Notes under the pieces: generated by a model | The model's input: the letters and a program-made list of their open reading frames with translations, nothing else | The model's database searches: none | What the model was told of the DNA's origin: nothing | Program-made: the position numbers and the translations under genes | Shown: in pieces, positions 7,769 to 16,998 of the stretch | How the letters are laid out: each line of letters starts with the position of its first letter | How positions within the stretch are numbered: position 1 is the first letter of the stretch | DNA from: Candidatus Zixiibacteriota bacterium | Lineage (GTDB): Bacteria; Zixibacteria; MSB-5A5; DSPP01 | Assembly (NCBI GenBank): GCA_022614805.1 | Contig: JAKEHY010000017.1 | Location: forward strand, 62,001 to 126,000 | Reading direction: 5' to 3' | DNA: 64,000 nt

Positions 7769-9583
7769 ATGGTATCCATATACTTTGGTGGGTCCAGAAA
7801 CCGAAAACCTGTGGAACAAGAGAAAGAACAAAGAGTGCAAGAAGAGATTGAAACCGCCATCGGGCGGCCGTCCATAGAAAGGCTGGCCGAACGCCTGGGC
7901 CGGCTGCACCAGGCCCGCAGCTACCGGGAGACCGCCCAAATCTTTTTGGAAATTTTACGGGAATACCATCCCCCCGACCAGCTCTGGGGCGCCCTTGTGC
8001 CTCAAGCCAAAGGGGGGCTGGCCTTTGCCGGATGGGATTTGGGGGAAAATAAACTTTTCTGGAAAAATTTGAGCCCGGAGCTGCGGGAAACCCTGCGCCC
8101 GCTGCACCTCGAAGTCCCCTCCGGCCCGGCGGCGGCTCCTCCTCTCCTGGCCGTTGAGCTTTCCCGCTGGGGCTGTCCCGAGCCCGTGCAAAAAGCCGGC
8201 TTTCCGCTCATTTCCATTCCCGGCCCGGCCGGCAACGTCGGCTTTCTGGTCGGTTTTTTCTCGGAGAGCTTGCCGGCCGAACCCGTGCGCTGGGAAAAAC
8301 TGCTTTTGGTTCTGTTCGGCCTGCATCTGGAGGGAAACCGCAAGGAGGAACGGCTGAAGTCCGAACAGCTCGGCCGGGAACTGCTCTACCAGACCGGCAA
8401 GGTTCTGGCCAGTTCGCTCGAATTGTCCGAGGTTCTGGAAGTGATTATGGACGCGCTCAAGGTGCTCATCCCCTACGATGCCGCCGGAGTTTTTCTGATA
8501 AACACGCAAAAACAGGAGGTGGAGGAAATCGTCACGCGCGGCTACGACCCTTCTTTGGAAAGCGACCTGAAGCTCAAAATCGGCCAGGGGCTCATCGGCT
8601 GGGTGGCCAAAACAGGCCAGCCGGTGATTGTGCCGGACGTGACGCAGGATTCCCGCTACGTCAACGCCCGGCTGGAAACCCGTTCGGAAATGGGGGTCCC
8701 CATCACCTCCGGTGACCGGGTCATCGGAGTTTTTAACCTGGAGTCCAATCAAGCGAATACTTTCAGCGAGGAAGACTTGCGGCTTCTGTCCGACTTTGCC
8801 GGCCAGGCGGCCCTGTCCATTGAGCGGGCCCAGCTTTTTGCCGAACGGGTGGAAAAAAGGCGGCTGGAAGGGGAGCTGGCGGTTGCCCGCCAGATCCAGC
8901 TCTCCTTTTTCCCCAAAAAAATTCCGGAAATGTCCGGCTTTGATATTTACGGCGGCAATATCTCCACGGCCGAGGTCGGAGGGGACTACTACGACTTCAT
9001 CCCGATTTTCGAAAACCAGATCGGAATCGCCATCGCCGACGTTTCCGGCAAGGGGGTTCCCTCCGCGTTGATAATGGCCGCCTTCCGGGCCAGCCTGAAA
9101 GCGGAAATCCGCAACAACTACGCCATCCGCACCATTATGGCCAAGGTCAACTCCCTGATGCACGAATCGATCGAGCCGGGCAACTACGTGACTGCCTTCT
9201 ACGGCGTTTTGGACTCCAAAAAAAAGATTTTTACTTTCTCCAACGGCGGCCACAATCCGCCCCTGGTTTTGAAAGCCGACGGCAGCCGCGAGTATCTGAC
9301 CAAAGGGGGTGTGGCGCTGGGGATTTTCGCCGACTCAACCTACAAGGAGAAACCGTATCCCCTGCGCGGAGGGGACATCCTCGTGTTCTACACCGATGGC
9401 GTGACCGAGGCGCGCAACGGGCAGGGGGAAGAATTCGGTCTGCCCCGGCTCGAGCGGCTCGTGGAGGAAAACCGGGCTTGGTCCGCTCGGGAAATGTACA
9501 CGGCCGTCGAAGGGGAGGTCATCCGTTTTCAGCATTACCGGCGCCACGATGATTTTACTTTGATTGTGTTAAAAGTTTTGTAA
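7769..9583 (+). CDS. GAF-domain SpoIIE-type serine phosphatase
   Basis: Soluble 604-residue regulator. The first 190 residues look like a degenerate sensory module; a clear GAF domain follows (about 205-355, ending IGVFNLESNQANTFSEEDL), then a short coiled linker (ELAVARQIQLSFFP) and a PP2C SpoIIE domain (380-604). Metal-binding residues are present: GGDYYDF (404-406), ADVSGKG (Asp424), YTDGVTE (Asp543) and the C-terminal HDD (594-595). In the RsbU/IcfG class such enzymes dephosphorylate anti-sigma-factor antagonists. No antagonist or anti-sigma gene is adjacent. The next gene starts nine bases later and encodes a membrane paralogue, so the two probably form one operon. Confidence 0.88.
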   Translation: MVSIYFGGSRNRKPVEQEKEQRVQEEIETAIGRPSIERLAERLGRLHQARSYRETAQIFLEILREYHPPDQLWGALVPQAKGGLAFAGWDLGENKLFWKNLSPELRETLRPLHLEVPSGPAAAPPLLAVELSRWGCPEPVQKAGFPLISIPGPAGNVGFLVGFFSESLPAEPVRWEKLLLVLFGLHLEGNRKEERLKSEQLGRELLYQTGKVLASSLELSEVLEVIMDALKVLIPYDAAGVFLINTQKQEVEEIVTRGYDPSLESDLKLKIGQGLIGWVAKTGQPVIVPDVTQDSRYVNARLETRSEMGVPITSGDRVIGVFNLESNQANTFSEEDLRLLSDFAGQAALSIERAQLFAERVEKRRLEGELAVARQIQLSFFPKKIPEMSGFDIYGGNISTAEVGGDYYDFIPIFENQIGIAIADVSGKGVPSALIMAAFRASLKAEIRNNYAIRTIMAKVNSLMHESIEPGNYVTAFYGVLDSKKKIFTFSNGGHNPPLVLKADGSREYLTKGGVALGIFADSTYKEKPYPLRGGDILVFYTDGVTEARNGQGEEFGLPRLERLVEENRAWSAREMYTAVEGEVIRFQHYRRHDDFTLIVLKVL

Positions 9584-9592
9584 TTTCCCGCC

Positions 9593-12121
9593 GTGGCTTG
9601 GAAGCTAAAACCAAAGGCGCTTTTTTTGCTTTTACTCGCCTTCTCCCTCTGGGGCGGTGTCAGCTTCTACTTCACCTTAAACGCCCCTAAAAGCTTTCAA
9701 CAGGCGTTGGACGGCGCCGATTGGAAACCGGCTCGCGGCGGGTTGGTGCCGACCAACATCCGGCCGGAAGGCCCGGCCGACCGGGCCGGTTTAATCCTCA
9801 CGGACACGCTGCTTGCCGCCAACGGGGTGAGCATTTCCAACGAGGGAACCCTGCAAGAAGTGATTGACCGGATTCCCATCGGCCGACGGGCCATCTATAC
9901 GGTGCGCCGGGGAGACCATTTGATCAAGCTGGAAGTTCCCATAGAGTGGGACTGGACCGGAGTGATTCTGCACTGGCCGCTCAAGCTGGGGGGATTTTTG
10001 TATATCTTCCTGGGCATTTTTGTTTTCGTCAAAAAACCGGGACTCCCCACCGCCCGGGTTTTCCTTTTCTTCACCGGTGCGGCCGGCTCGCTTTTGGCGA
10101 TGAGCTGGGTGAGCACGACCGGAATGAGCGATATTGTCCAGCTGCTGTTCAATCTCTGGATTGTTTTTAACGCCTGCTTCGTAGGAGCCTTCTCTCTCGA
10201 TTTTATGCGTCGGCTGATGTTTTTTGCCCCTCCGAATAGTCCCGCCAAGGGACTTACCCGCTTGACCTACCTGCCAGCTTTATCGATTGCGCTTTTCTAC
10301 TTCCTGCCCATTGCCATTGCCCTAACGAAAGGGGAAATCGAGTGGCCCACGACCGGCCCTTGGCGCCAGTTCCAGCCGTACATGATTCCCGCCTTGTATG
10401 GGATTTACCTGGTTTGGTTTATTACCGAAATAACCCTGCGGACCCGTAAAAAGGAATTCGTGTTAAACCCTCGGCAGGGGGCTTGGTTGCAATGGGGAAT
10501 GGGACTCCCCATGTCGATTTTCGTCATTTTTGGAATAATTCTTCCGGCCTTTTTCAACAACTCCCTTCTGCGCTGGAGCTTACTGGGGCTCATGCCGCCC
10601 CCGATAATACTGTCTTATTTGATACTCAAAGATAGAATGATGGATGTGGGGGTGGTCGTCAAACGCTCCCTTATTTACGCCATCTTAAGCGCATTTTTAA
10701 TCGGCACGTTTGTTCTTCTGGTAATGGCCACCAGTCAACTGGTGGTTTTTCTGACCGGTCAGGAATCCCGGCTGGCGGTCTTTGCCGCCGCGCTGTTGAC
10801 GGCCGTAGCCGGAAACCTGTACCGCGAGCGGGTGCAAAATTATCTGGACCGGTCTTTTTTCAAGGAACGCCACAACTACCAGAAAGCACTTTTGGAATTC
10901 TCCCAAGAGCTTTCCCGGCTGGAACGGCTGGACACACTTTTGGCTAAAATCTCCAAACAATTCGTCGATACCCTGCACGTAACCAACTGTCTTCCTTTTA
11001 TCCTGGACCAAAAGACAGAAAGCTATGAAGTCGTTTCCCCGTACGGGCTTACCGACCCGGTTCTGGAGAAAGTCCGCTTCTCCGGTTCCGAGTTCGGCCT
11101 GGCCACTTTGTTGGCAAAAAAGACCCGCCCGCTGGAACTGTACGACTTGGAAACCAATCCGCTTTTCGCCCACCTGCCGGTGGCCGAAAAAGTCGCCCTG
11201 AAAAAAATGGAAGCCGCGCTGGCCGTGCCGCTTTTGCTCAAAGAGAAGCTGGTCGGAATGCTCCTTTTCGGAAACAAAAAATCGGGAGACCATTTCAACT
11301 CCGAAGATGTCGATTTTTTCGCCGCCTTTTCGGCTTCACTGGCGGTGGTGGTGGAAAATTCCCGCCTGTACAAAGAGGAACTGGAAAAGCATGAAATGGA
11401 GCGGGAACTGGACGTTGCCCGTCAGATACAGGAGCGGCTGGTGGCCTGTTGCCGGCTGCCGGAGCTTTCCGGCGTCGACGTGGCCACGACCTACCTGCCT
11501 TCCAAACAGGTTTCGGGCGACCTTTTTACCGTCCTGCCGGTCAAAGGGGACAAACTGGCCCTGGCGGTGGGGGATGTGGCTGGCAAGGGCGTTCCCGCTT
11601 CGCTTTTGATGGCGACCGTGCAGTCCTCGCTGACCACTTTGGTCGAGCAGCGGCTTTCGCCGGCTGAAATTATGCAGCGTTTGAACCGGCTGGTTCACGA
11701 AAACACCGAATCCCAGCATTTCGTCACCTTCTTTTTGGGCCTCTTCGATACGGAAACCCGGCGGCTGACCTATGTAAACGCCGGGCATAATCCCCCCCTT
11801 TATTTTCCGCCGGGCGGAAAACCGAAGGAATTGGCGGAAGGGGGCCTGCTTCTGGGAATTATGCCGGAAGCCCGCTACGAGGTCGGGGAAATATTATTGC
11901 ACAAAAACGCTCCGCTCGTTTTGTACACGGACGGCATCACGGAAGCCGAAAACCATTCCGAAGAGCAGTTCGGAACGGAGCGTTTGACCGAAACCGTTGA
12001 GCAAAACCGTCATCTTCCGGCCAAGGAATTGGGGGAGCGGATTTTGTCGGGCCTTAAAAGCTTTTGTGACGGCCGGGAATTGGGGGATGACGTTTCCCTG
12101 GTGATTTTGAAGACTGTGTGA
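9593..12121 (+). CDS. Membrane PDZ-GAF-SpoIIE serine phosphatase
   Basis: An 842-residue multidomain protein. An N-terminal membrane anchor (residues 9-28) is followed by a periplasmic PDZ-like domain (about 45-115, with RPEGPADRAGLILTDTLLAANG), six to seven further membrane segments (about 122-410), a GAF domain (about 430-590) and a PP2C SpoIIE phosphatase (about 620-842). Metal residues are in SGD (643), VGDVAGKG (Asp661) and YTDGITE (Asp780). A PDZ domain joined to a SpoIIE phosphatase suggests that the state of an envelope protein is passed to a cytoplasmic phospho-switch. The start is GTG at 9593, without a clear ribosome binding site; coupling to the gene upstream is likely. Confidence 0.85.
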   Translation: MAWKLKPKALFLLLLAFSLWGGVSFYFTLNAPKSFQQALDGADWKPARGGLVPTNIRPEGPADRAGLILTDTLLAANGVSISNEGTLQEVIDRIPIGRRAIYTVRRGDHLIKLEVPIEWDWTGVILHWPLKLGGFLYIFLGIFVFVKKPGLPTARVFLFFTGAAGSLLAMSWVSTTGMSDIVQLLFNLWIVFNACFVGAFSLDFMRRLMFFAPPNSPAKGLTRLTYLPALSIALFYFLPIAIALTKGEIEWPTTGPWRQFQPYMIPALYGIYLVWFITEITLRTRKKEFVLNPRQGAWLQWGMGLPMSIFVIFGIILPAFFNNSLLRWSLLGLMPPPIILSYLILKDRMMDVGVVVKRSLIYAILSAFLIGTFVLLVMATSQLVVFLTGQESRLAVFAAALLTAVAGNLYRERVQNYLDRSFFKERHNYQKALLEFSQELSRLERLDTLLAKISKQFVDTLHVTNCLPFILDQKTESYEVVSPYGLTDPVLEKVRFSGSEFGLATLLAKKTRPLELYDLETNPLFAHLPVAEKVALKKMEAALAVPLLLKEKLVGMLLFGNKKSGDHFNSEDVDFFAAFSASLAVVVENSRLYKEELEKHEMERELDVARQIQERLVACCRLPELSGVDVATTYLPSKQVSGDLFTVLPVKGDKLALAVGDVAGKGVPASLLMATVQSSLTTLVEQRLSPAEIMQRLNRLVHENTESQHFVTFFLGLFDTETRRLTYVNAGHNPPLYFPPGGKPKELAEGGLLLGIMPEARYEVGEILLHKNAPLVLYTDGITEAENHSEEQFGTERLTETVEQNRHLPAKELGERILSGLKSFCDGRELGDDVSLVILKTV

Positions 12122-12215
12122 AGTCAGTCCCGACTGTCAATTTGTGGGATACCCTCCTTTACGACGACCTGGAAGTTGACCGGGCCCGGCTAAATTTTAT
12201 TTAACGCCAAGAAAC

Positions 12216-12243
12216 TTGCACAAACCCTTCCAGATTGTATTTT
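12216..12243 (+). promoter_or_regulatory. Putative promoter of the glycolytic gene block
   Basis: TTGCAC (12216-12221), a 16-base spacer and TATTTT (12238-12243) lie 35 bases before the pfkA ATG. It is the only strong candidate in the 156-base gap after the phosphatase genes. Confidence 0.4.
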
Positions 12244-12277
12244 CCCCAGTGGGAATGGGAAGGGATAAAAAGCAAGC

Positions 12278-13318
12278 ATGCGCATAGGGATACTTACCGG
12301 CGGGGGGGACTGCCCCGGGCTCAACGCCGTCATCCGGGCCGTCACCCGCAAGGGGTTGAAAGAGGGATGGGAAATATGGGGCATAGTGGAAGGGTGGCGG
12401 GGGCTGATGGGGGACGGCTGGTTCGAGCCGTTGCGGCTGGAATCGGTTTCCGGCATTCTGCGCCGAGGGGGAACCGTTCTGCGCACCTCCCGCGACAATC
12501 CCTTTAAAATTCCCGGAGGAGCCGACGAAGTGCTCGCCAACGTCAAAAAGAATAAAATCGACGCTTTGGTCGTTGTCGGCGGCGAAGGGACGATGAAACT
12601 TTCCAAAAAATTCTTCGACAGGGGTATCCCATTAGTGGGAGTGCCCAAAACGATTGACAACGACATTTGGGGGACTGATTTGACCTTTGGTTTCGACACG
12701 GCCGTCAATACCGCAATGGAAGTCATCGACAAACTCCACTCCACCGCCGAAAGCCACAACCGCGTTTTGGTCGTGGAGGTAATGGGGCACTACACCGGCT
12801 GGATTGCCTGGGCGGCGGGGCTGGCCTCCGGGTCGGATTTGATAATCATCCCGGAGCATCCCACCGGACTGAAGGAAATCTGCGAGGTGATTGAAGCTCG
12901 TTTTGCCCGAGGCAAGTACTTTTCCATCGTAGTGGTGGCGGAGGGGGCCAAAATTTCCTTGGAAAAAGGGAAACCGGGGGACTATATTTGGCAGCCCGGA
13001 ACGGATGCCGCCGGCCACCCCCGGCTGGGGGGAATTGGCGAGGTTTTGGCCAAAAAAATCGAGGAGAAAACCGGCTTTGAAGCCCGCCCGGTGACCCTGG
13101 GGTACATCCAGCGGGGGGGCTCTCCTTCCGCTTTTGACCGGGTTTTGGCGACCCGTTTCGGGGTTTTTGCGGTAGAAATGATAAAGGGGAAAAAATTCGG
13201 GCAAATGGTTGCCCTGAAAGGAACCGAAATCACCGCCGTCCCGTTGGAGGAAGCGGCCAAGCAGTTGAAAACAGTGCCGGAAGAATATTACAAAACCGCC
13301 GAGGTGTTCTTTGGTTAA
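12278..13318 (+). CDS. pfkA: 6-phosphofructokinase, group III type
   Basis: Phosphorylates fructose 6-phosphate at C1. The 346-residue protein begins with the nucleotide loop GILTGGGDCPGLN and has GGEGT (101-105) and PKTIDND (123-129), with MGHYTGWIA and GYIQRGGSPSAFDR further on. Gly in GGEGT corresponds to the residue that favours ATP, while Lys in PKTIDND is the residue found in pyrophosphate-using enzymes; this mix is typical of group III PFKs, so ATP use is likely but not certain. A purine-rich GGGAAGGGA upstream supports the start. It heads a run of glycolytic genes. Confidence 0.92.
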   Translation: MRIGILTGGGDCPGLNAVIRAVTRKGLKEGWEIWGIVEGWRGLMGDGWFEPLRLESVSGILRRGGTVLRTSRDNPFKIPGGADEVLANVKKNKIDALVVVGGEGTMKLSKKFFDRGIPLVGVPKTIDNDIWGTDLTFGFDTAVNTAMEVIDKLHSTAESHNRVLVVEVMGHYTGWIAWAAGLASGSDLIIIPEHPTGLKEICEVIEARFARGKYFSIVVVAEGAKISLEKGKPGDYIWQPGTDAAGHPRLGGIGEVLAKKIEEKTGFEARPVTLGYIQRGGSPSAFDRVLATRFGVFAVEMIKGKKFGQMVALKGTEITAVPLEEAAKQLKTVPEEYYKTAEVFFG

Positions 13319-13943
13319 ACCGTTGCGAAGATTGCTCCTGACCCTCCCCCTCTTTTTAGGGGTGACGGAATTGCCCCAAGCCTCCAACTTGGCCATCCGG
13401 CTGGGGCTATGGCATCTGACCAAGCCGGATTTCACCCTGGAAGGAAATTTAGACCTAAACCGGCAGAAAAATTTCTTCTATTCGGAAGTGACGCTGGAGA
13501 ATTCTCTCAATCGCTTCCTTTCGCTGGACGTGAGTTTGGGAACCCTTTTGCGCGGCACCATCCGTTACCAAACCGCTTCGGGCAACAAATTTGCCGGAAG
13601 CGCCAACGTGTTGCCGTTAAGCTTGGGGCTTTCCTTTTACCCCGTCCCTCTCTCCACAAGCATCCAGCCCTATTTTCGAGGCGGCGGGACGTTTGCCCTC
13701 GGCAACTCCAACTCCGGCAACTACGCCGGGGTGGACGCTTCCGGCAATCCGATATTCAACTCCAAAACGCGGGTGACCGGCGGATTTTTCGGTGCGGCCG
13801 GCTTGAAGCGAAAGCTTGTCTCGAAAGTTCACCTGACGGCTGAATTTGGCTATCACCAGTTGAGATTTTCCGGCCCCGTCGCCGGCATCTCCAATCATTC
13901 GGGATACAAAATTTTGGCGGGAGTAAGCGTCAATTACAAATAG
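13311..13943 (+). CDS. Predicted outer-membrane beta-barrel protein
   Basis: A 210-residue exported protein with a signal peptide (LRRLLLTLPLFLGVTELPQA) and alternating hydrophobic/polar strands that end in GYKILAGVSVNYK, as in small OmpW/OmpA-like barrels. No enzymatic motif is seen. The start used is TTG at 13311, overlapping the pfkA stop by eight bases; no better start was found, so the first residues are uncertain. Its place between pfkA and gapA is unexpected: the coupling suggests co-expression with glycolysis, but the role is unknown. Confidence 0.65.
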   Translation: MVKPLRRLLLTLPLFLGVTELPQASNLAIRLGLWHLTKPDFTLEGNLDLNRQKNFFYSEVTLENSLNRFLSLDVSLGTLLRGTIRYQTASGNKFAGSANVLPLSLGLSFYPVPLSTSIQPYFRGGGTFALGNSNSGNYAGVDASGNPIFNSKTRVTGGFFGAAGLKRKLVSKVHLTAEFGYHQLRFSGPVAGISNHSGYKILAGVSVNYK

Positions 13944-13955
13944 CTCGGAGGAACG

Positions 13956-14960
13956 ATGAAAATCGCCATCAACGGTTTCGGACGGATAGGGCGGCTGGTT
14001 CTGCGGGCCGGGCTGGACAACCGCAACCTTGATTTTATCGCCGTAAACGACATCACCGACGCCAAAACCCTGGCTCATTTGTTGAAATACGATTCCATCC
14101 ACGGCCCCCTGGACCGGCCCGTCCAAGCGGAGGGGGGCTCGATTATCGTCAATGGCAAAAAAATAGATGTACTTTCCGAAAAGGAGCCTAACCATCTTCC
14201 CTGGAAAAAGTTTGGCATTGACATCGTTGTCGAGGCCTCCGGCAAATTCACCGACCGGGACGGGGCCGCCCGGCATTTGACCGCGGGAGCCAAAAAAGTC
14301 TTAATCTCCGCCCCCGCCAAGGGGCCGGATGTAACGATAGTTTTAGGCGTAAATCACAAAAACTACGACCCGGTCAAACACAACCTTGTTTCCATCGGCT
14401 CCTGCACCACGAACTGCCTCGCGCCGGTGGCCAAGGTGCTGGACGACAATTTCGGCATCGTCAAAGGGTTTATGAACACCGTTCACGCTTTCACCAATGA
14501 CCAGCGTACGCAGGACCAGCCCCACAAGGACCTGCGCCGGGCCCGCGCCGCTTCGCTTTCGCTTATCCCCACCACCACCGGCGCCGCCAAAGCGATTTCC
14601 GAGGTTTTGCCGAACCTGAAGGGGAAACTGGACGGCATTTCCGTGCGGGTGCCGGTGGCGGACGGCTCGCTTTTGGACCTGACCTGCGTTTTGGAAAAGG
14701 AAACCACGGCCGAGGAAGTGAACGCGACGATGGAAAAAGCAGCCGTTGGGGGGCTCAAAGGCATCTTAGAATACCAGACCGATCCGATTGTCTCCGCCGA
14801 TGTCATCGGCAACCCGCATTCCGCGATTTTCGACTCGCTGTCGACCGCCGTCATCGGCAAAAACCTGGTGAAAGTCCTGGCCTGGTATGACAACGAATGG
14901 GGGTTCTCCTGCCGGATGGTGGAAACGCTGGAGATGATGGGGAAAAACTTTGCCGATTGA
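13956..14960 (+). CDS. gapA: Glyceraldehyde-3-phosphate dehydrogenase
   Basis: Oxidises glyceraldehyde 3-phosphate to 1,3-bisphosphoglycerate with NAD(P). The 334-residue protein has the N-terminal Rossmann motif INGFGRIGR, the catalytic Cys150 in SIGSCTTNC, the following HAFTNDQ, and the WYDNEWGFS signature at the end. The family length is normal. GGAGG lies seven bases before the ATG. The pgk frame starts inside its last codons, so the two genes are coupled. Confidence 0.97.
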   Translation: MKIAINGFGRIGRLVLRAGLDNRNLDFIAVNDITDAKTLAHLLKYDSIHGPLDRPVQAEGGSIIVNGKKIDVLSEKEPNHLPWKKFGIDIVVEASGKFTDRDGAARHLTAGAKKVLISAPAKGPDVTIVLGVNHKNYDPVKHNLVSIGSCTTNCLAPVAKVLDDNFGIVKGFMNTVHAFTNDQRTQDQPHKDLRRARAASLSLIPTTTGAAKAISEVLPNLKGKLDGISVRVPVADGSLLDLTCVLEKETTAEEVNATMEKAAVGGLKGILEYQTDPIVSADVIGNPHSAIFDSLSTAVIGKNLVKVLAWYDNEWGFSCRMVETLEMMGKNFAD

Positions 14961-16155
14961 AACGGCGGCCTTGAACAAGCTCTCCTTCGACCGGCTGGAC
15001 GTAAGAGGAAAGCGGGTTTTGGTCCGGGTTGATTTCAATGTGCCCGTCGAAGGAAACCAAGTTTCCGACGCCACCCGCATCAAAGAATCCCTCCCCACCA
15101 TTCAAAAACTTATCCGCGACGGCGCCAAAGTGATTCTGATGTCCCATCTGGGCCGCCCGAGAAAGGGGCCGGCACCGGAATTTTCCCTGGCCCCCGTGCG
15201 CAATAAACTGGCCGACTTTTTGGGCCAGCCAGTGGAGTTCGCCGCCGACTGCATTGGCCCAGAGGCAGAGGCCAAAGCCCAAGGCTTGAAGCCGGGGGAG
15301 GTGCTGCTTTTGGAAAATCTCCGCTTTCATCCCGAAGAGGAAAAAAACGACTTGGAATTCTCCAAAAAATTGGCCCGGCTGGGGGAAATCTATGTCAATG
15401 ACGCTTTCGGCTCGGCCCATAGGGCCCATGCCTCCACGGCCGGTGTGGCCCAATTCTTCGAAAAGCGCGCGGGGGGTTACCTGATGCAAAAGGAGTTAAA
15501 ATTTTTGGGGCAGTTGCTTTCCGACCCGGAACGGCCGTTCGTGGCTATTCTGGGAGGGGCCAAGGTTTCCGACAAAATTGCCGTTATCGAAAACCTGCTC
15601 CCCAAAGTGGACAAACTCTTAATCGGCGGCGGTATGGCCTACACTTTTGTGGCCGTACAGGGAAAAAAAGTGGGAGCTTCCATACTTGAACCGGAACGGC
15701 TTGAGTTGGCCGGAACGCTTTTGCAAAAGGGGAAGGATAAAATCGTTCTGCCAGAGGATTCGATGGTCGCCCCGGAGGTAAAACCGGACATCACCGTGCA
15801 AATTTATCCCTCCGATGAAATCCCGGACGGACTGAAGGGGCTGGATATCGGCCCCAAGGCGGCCGAAAACTTCGGCCTTATTCTGGACAAGGCCAAAACC
15901 GTGCTCTGGAACGGGCCTGTGGGGGTGTTTGAGGTTTCCCCATTCGACGCCGGCACCAAGAAAATCGGCCAAAAGTTGGCCGAGCTTACCGCCCGGGGAG
16001 CCATCACGGTGGTCGGCGGAGGGGACACTGCCGCCGCCTGCGCCCGCTTTGGCCTCTCCGACAAAATGTCGCACATCTCCACCGGCGGCGGGGCTGCGCT
16101 CGAATTTCTGGAAGGCAAAACGCTGCCCGGCGTGGCCGCTCTTTCGGACGCGTAG
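14950..16155 (+). CDS. pgk: Phosphoglycerate kinase
   Basis: Transfers the acyl phosphate of 1,3-bisphosphoglycerate to ADP. Signatures include KRVLVRVDFNVP, MSHLGRP, the LLENLRFHPEE region, GGAKVSDKI and the C-terminal VVGGGDTAAA and HISTGGGAALE. The frame opens at TTG 14950, inside the end of gapA and after GGGGAAAAAC; a second TTG at 14971 is also possible and no ATG is available. About 400 residues, normal for the family. The TAG stop is part of a REP-like palindrome (16152-16179), so the element fixes the C-terminus. Confidence 0.96.
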   Translation: MPIETAALNKLSFDRLDVRGKRVLVRVDFNVPVEGNQVSDATRIKESLPTIQKLIRDGAKVILMSHLGRPRKGPAPEFSLAPVRNKLADFLGQPVEFAADCIGPEAEAKAQGLKPGEVLLLENLRFHPEEEKNDLEFSKKLARLGEIYVNDAFGSAHRAHASTAGVAQFFEKRAGGYLMQKELKFLGQLLSDPERPFVAILGGAKVSDKIAVIENLLPKVDKLLIGGGMAYTFVAVQGKKVGASILEPERLELAGTLLQKGKDKIVLPEDSMVAPEVKPDITVQIYPSDEIPDGLKGLDIGPKAAENFGLILDKAKTVLWNGPVGVFEVSPFDAGTKKIGQKLAELTARGAITVVGGGDTAAACARFGLSDKMSHISTGGGAALEFLEGKTLPGVAALSDA

Positions 16156-16179
16156 GGGTTTAATTTATTAAACCCCTAC
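16152..16179. repeat. REP-like palindrome GTAGGGGTTT...AAACCCCTAC
   Basis: A 28-base perfect inverted repeat: GTAGGGGTTTAAT on the left, ATTAAACCCCTAC on the right. It starts with GTAG at the foot of the stem. It supplies the pgk stop codon and ends six bases before the tpiA ATG. Confidence 0.85.
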
Positions 16180-16184
16180 AAAAA

Positions 16185-16940
16185 ATGATTCGTCCTCGCC
16201 TTGTCGCCGGCAATTGGAAAATGCACACCGTCCCGGAGTCTGCGAGCAAGCTTGCTGCCGAAATCATCCAGCACAAATCTGAATTTGGTCCGGTCGAAGT
16301 GGCCCTCTTTCCTCCCTTCACTTCCCTTGCCGCCGTGCGGGAGATTGTCGGCAAATCGAAAATCCGCTTGGGCGGACAAAATATGCACTTCGAATCGGAA
16401 GGGGCCTTTACCGGCGAAGTATCGGGAACGATGCTGAAGGCCTCCGGTTGTTCGATGGTCATTTTAGGGCATAGCGAACGGCGGCTGTACTTTGGAGAAA
16501 CCGACCAGCTAATCAATCTGAAATTAGAAAAAGCCCTTGAAGGGGAGCTCATTCCGATTTTCTGCCTTGGAGAAAAATTGCCTGAAAGACAAAACGGGAA
16601 AACCTTTGAAGTACTTGAAAGGCAATTGGCCGCCGGCTTGGGAGGACTGCGCTTCGATGAAAAACAACTGGTTATCGCCTACGAACCGGTATGGGCTATT
16701 GGGACAGGAGTGAACGCCACGCCCGAACAAGCCGCTGAAGCGCATCGGTTTTTGAGGGAAAAGCTCTCGACTTTGGTCGGCCCCCCCGTTGCGGAAAAAT
16801 TGCGTATATTATATGGCGGTTCGGTGAACGCCGGAGTCGCCGGTGCGCTTTTTGCCGAAGAGGAAATTGACGGCGCGCTGGTGGGCGGCGCAAGTTTGAA
16901 AGCGGCCGAGTTTGTGGAGATAGTAAAAAAAGCGAAGTAG
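16185..16940 (+). CDS. tpiA: Triosephosphate isomerase
   Basis: Interconverts dihydroxyacetone phosphate and glyceraldehyde 3-phosphate. The 251-residue TIM barrel shows AGNWKMHT, the catalytic His in ILGHSERR, the catalytic Glu in IAYEPVWAIGTG, and the phosphate loop LYGGSVN with LVGGASL. No Shine-Dalgarno is visible because the REP palindrome occupies the space before the ATG; translation may rely on coupling or direct initiation. Its TAG stop also lies at the edge of a REP-like element (16937). Confidence 0.97.
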   Translation: MIRPRLVAGNWKMHTVPESASKLAAEIIQHKSEFGPVEVALFPPFTSLAAVREIVGKSKIRLGGQNMHFESEGAFTGEVSGTMLKASGCSMVILGHSERRLYFGETDQLINLKLEKALEGELIPIFCLGEKLPERQNGKTFEVLERQLAAGLGGLRFDEKQLVIAYEPVWAIGTGVNATPEQAAEAHRFLREKLSTLVGPPVAEKLRILYGGSVNAGVAGALFAEEEIDGALVGGASLKAAEFVEIVKKAK

Positions 16941-16976
16941 GGGTTTGCCTGCCCGGCCAGGGATTTATCAAACCCA
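16937..16976. repeat. Degenerate REP-like element after tpiA
   Basis: Starts GTAGGGGTTTG like its relatives and closes with ATCAAACCC, but the centre is replaced by a GC-rich stretch with CCTGCCCGGCCAGG. The stem is partly kept. It contributes the tpiA TAG stop and lies just before the secG ribosome binding site. Confidence 0.6.
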
Positions 16977-16998
16977 TCATTTTTAGTAAGGAGGTTCT

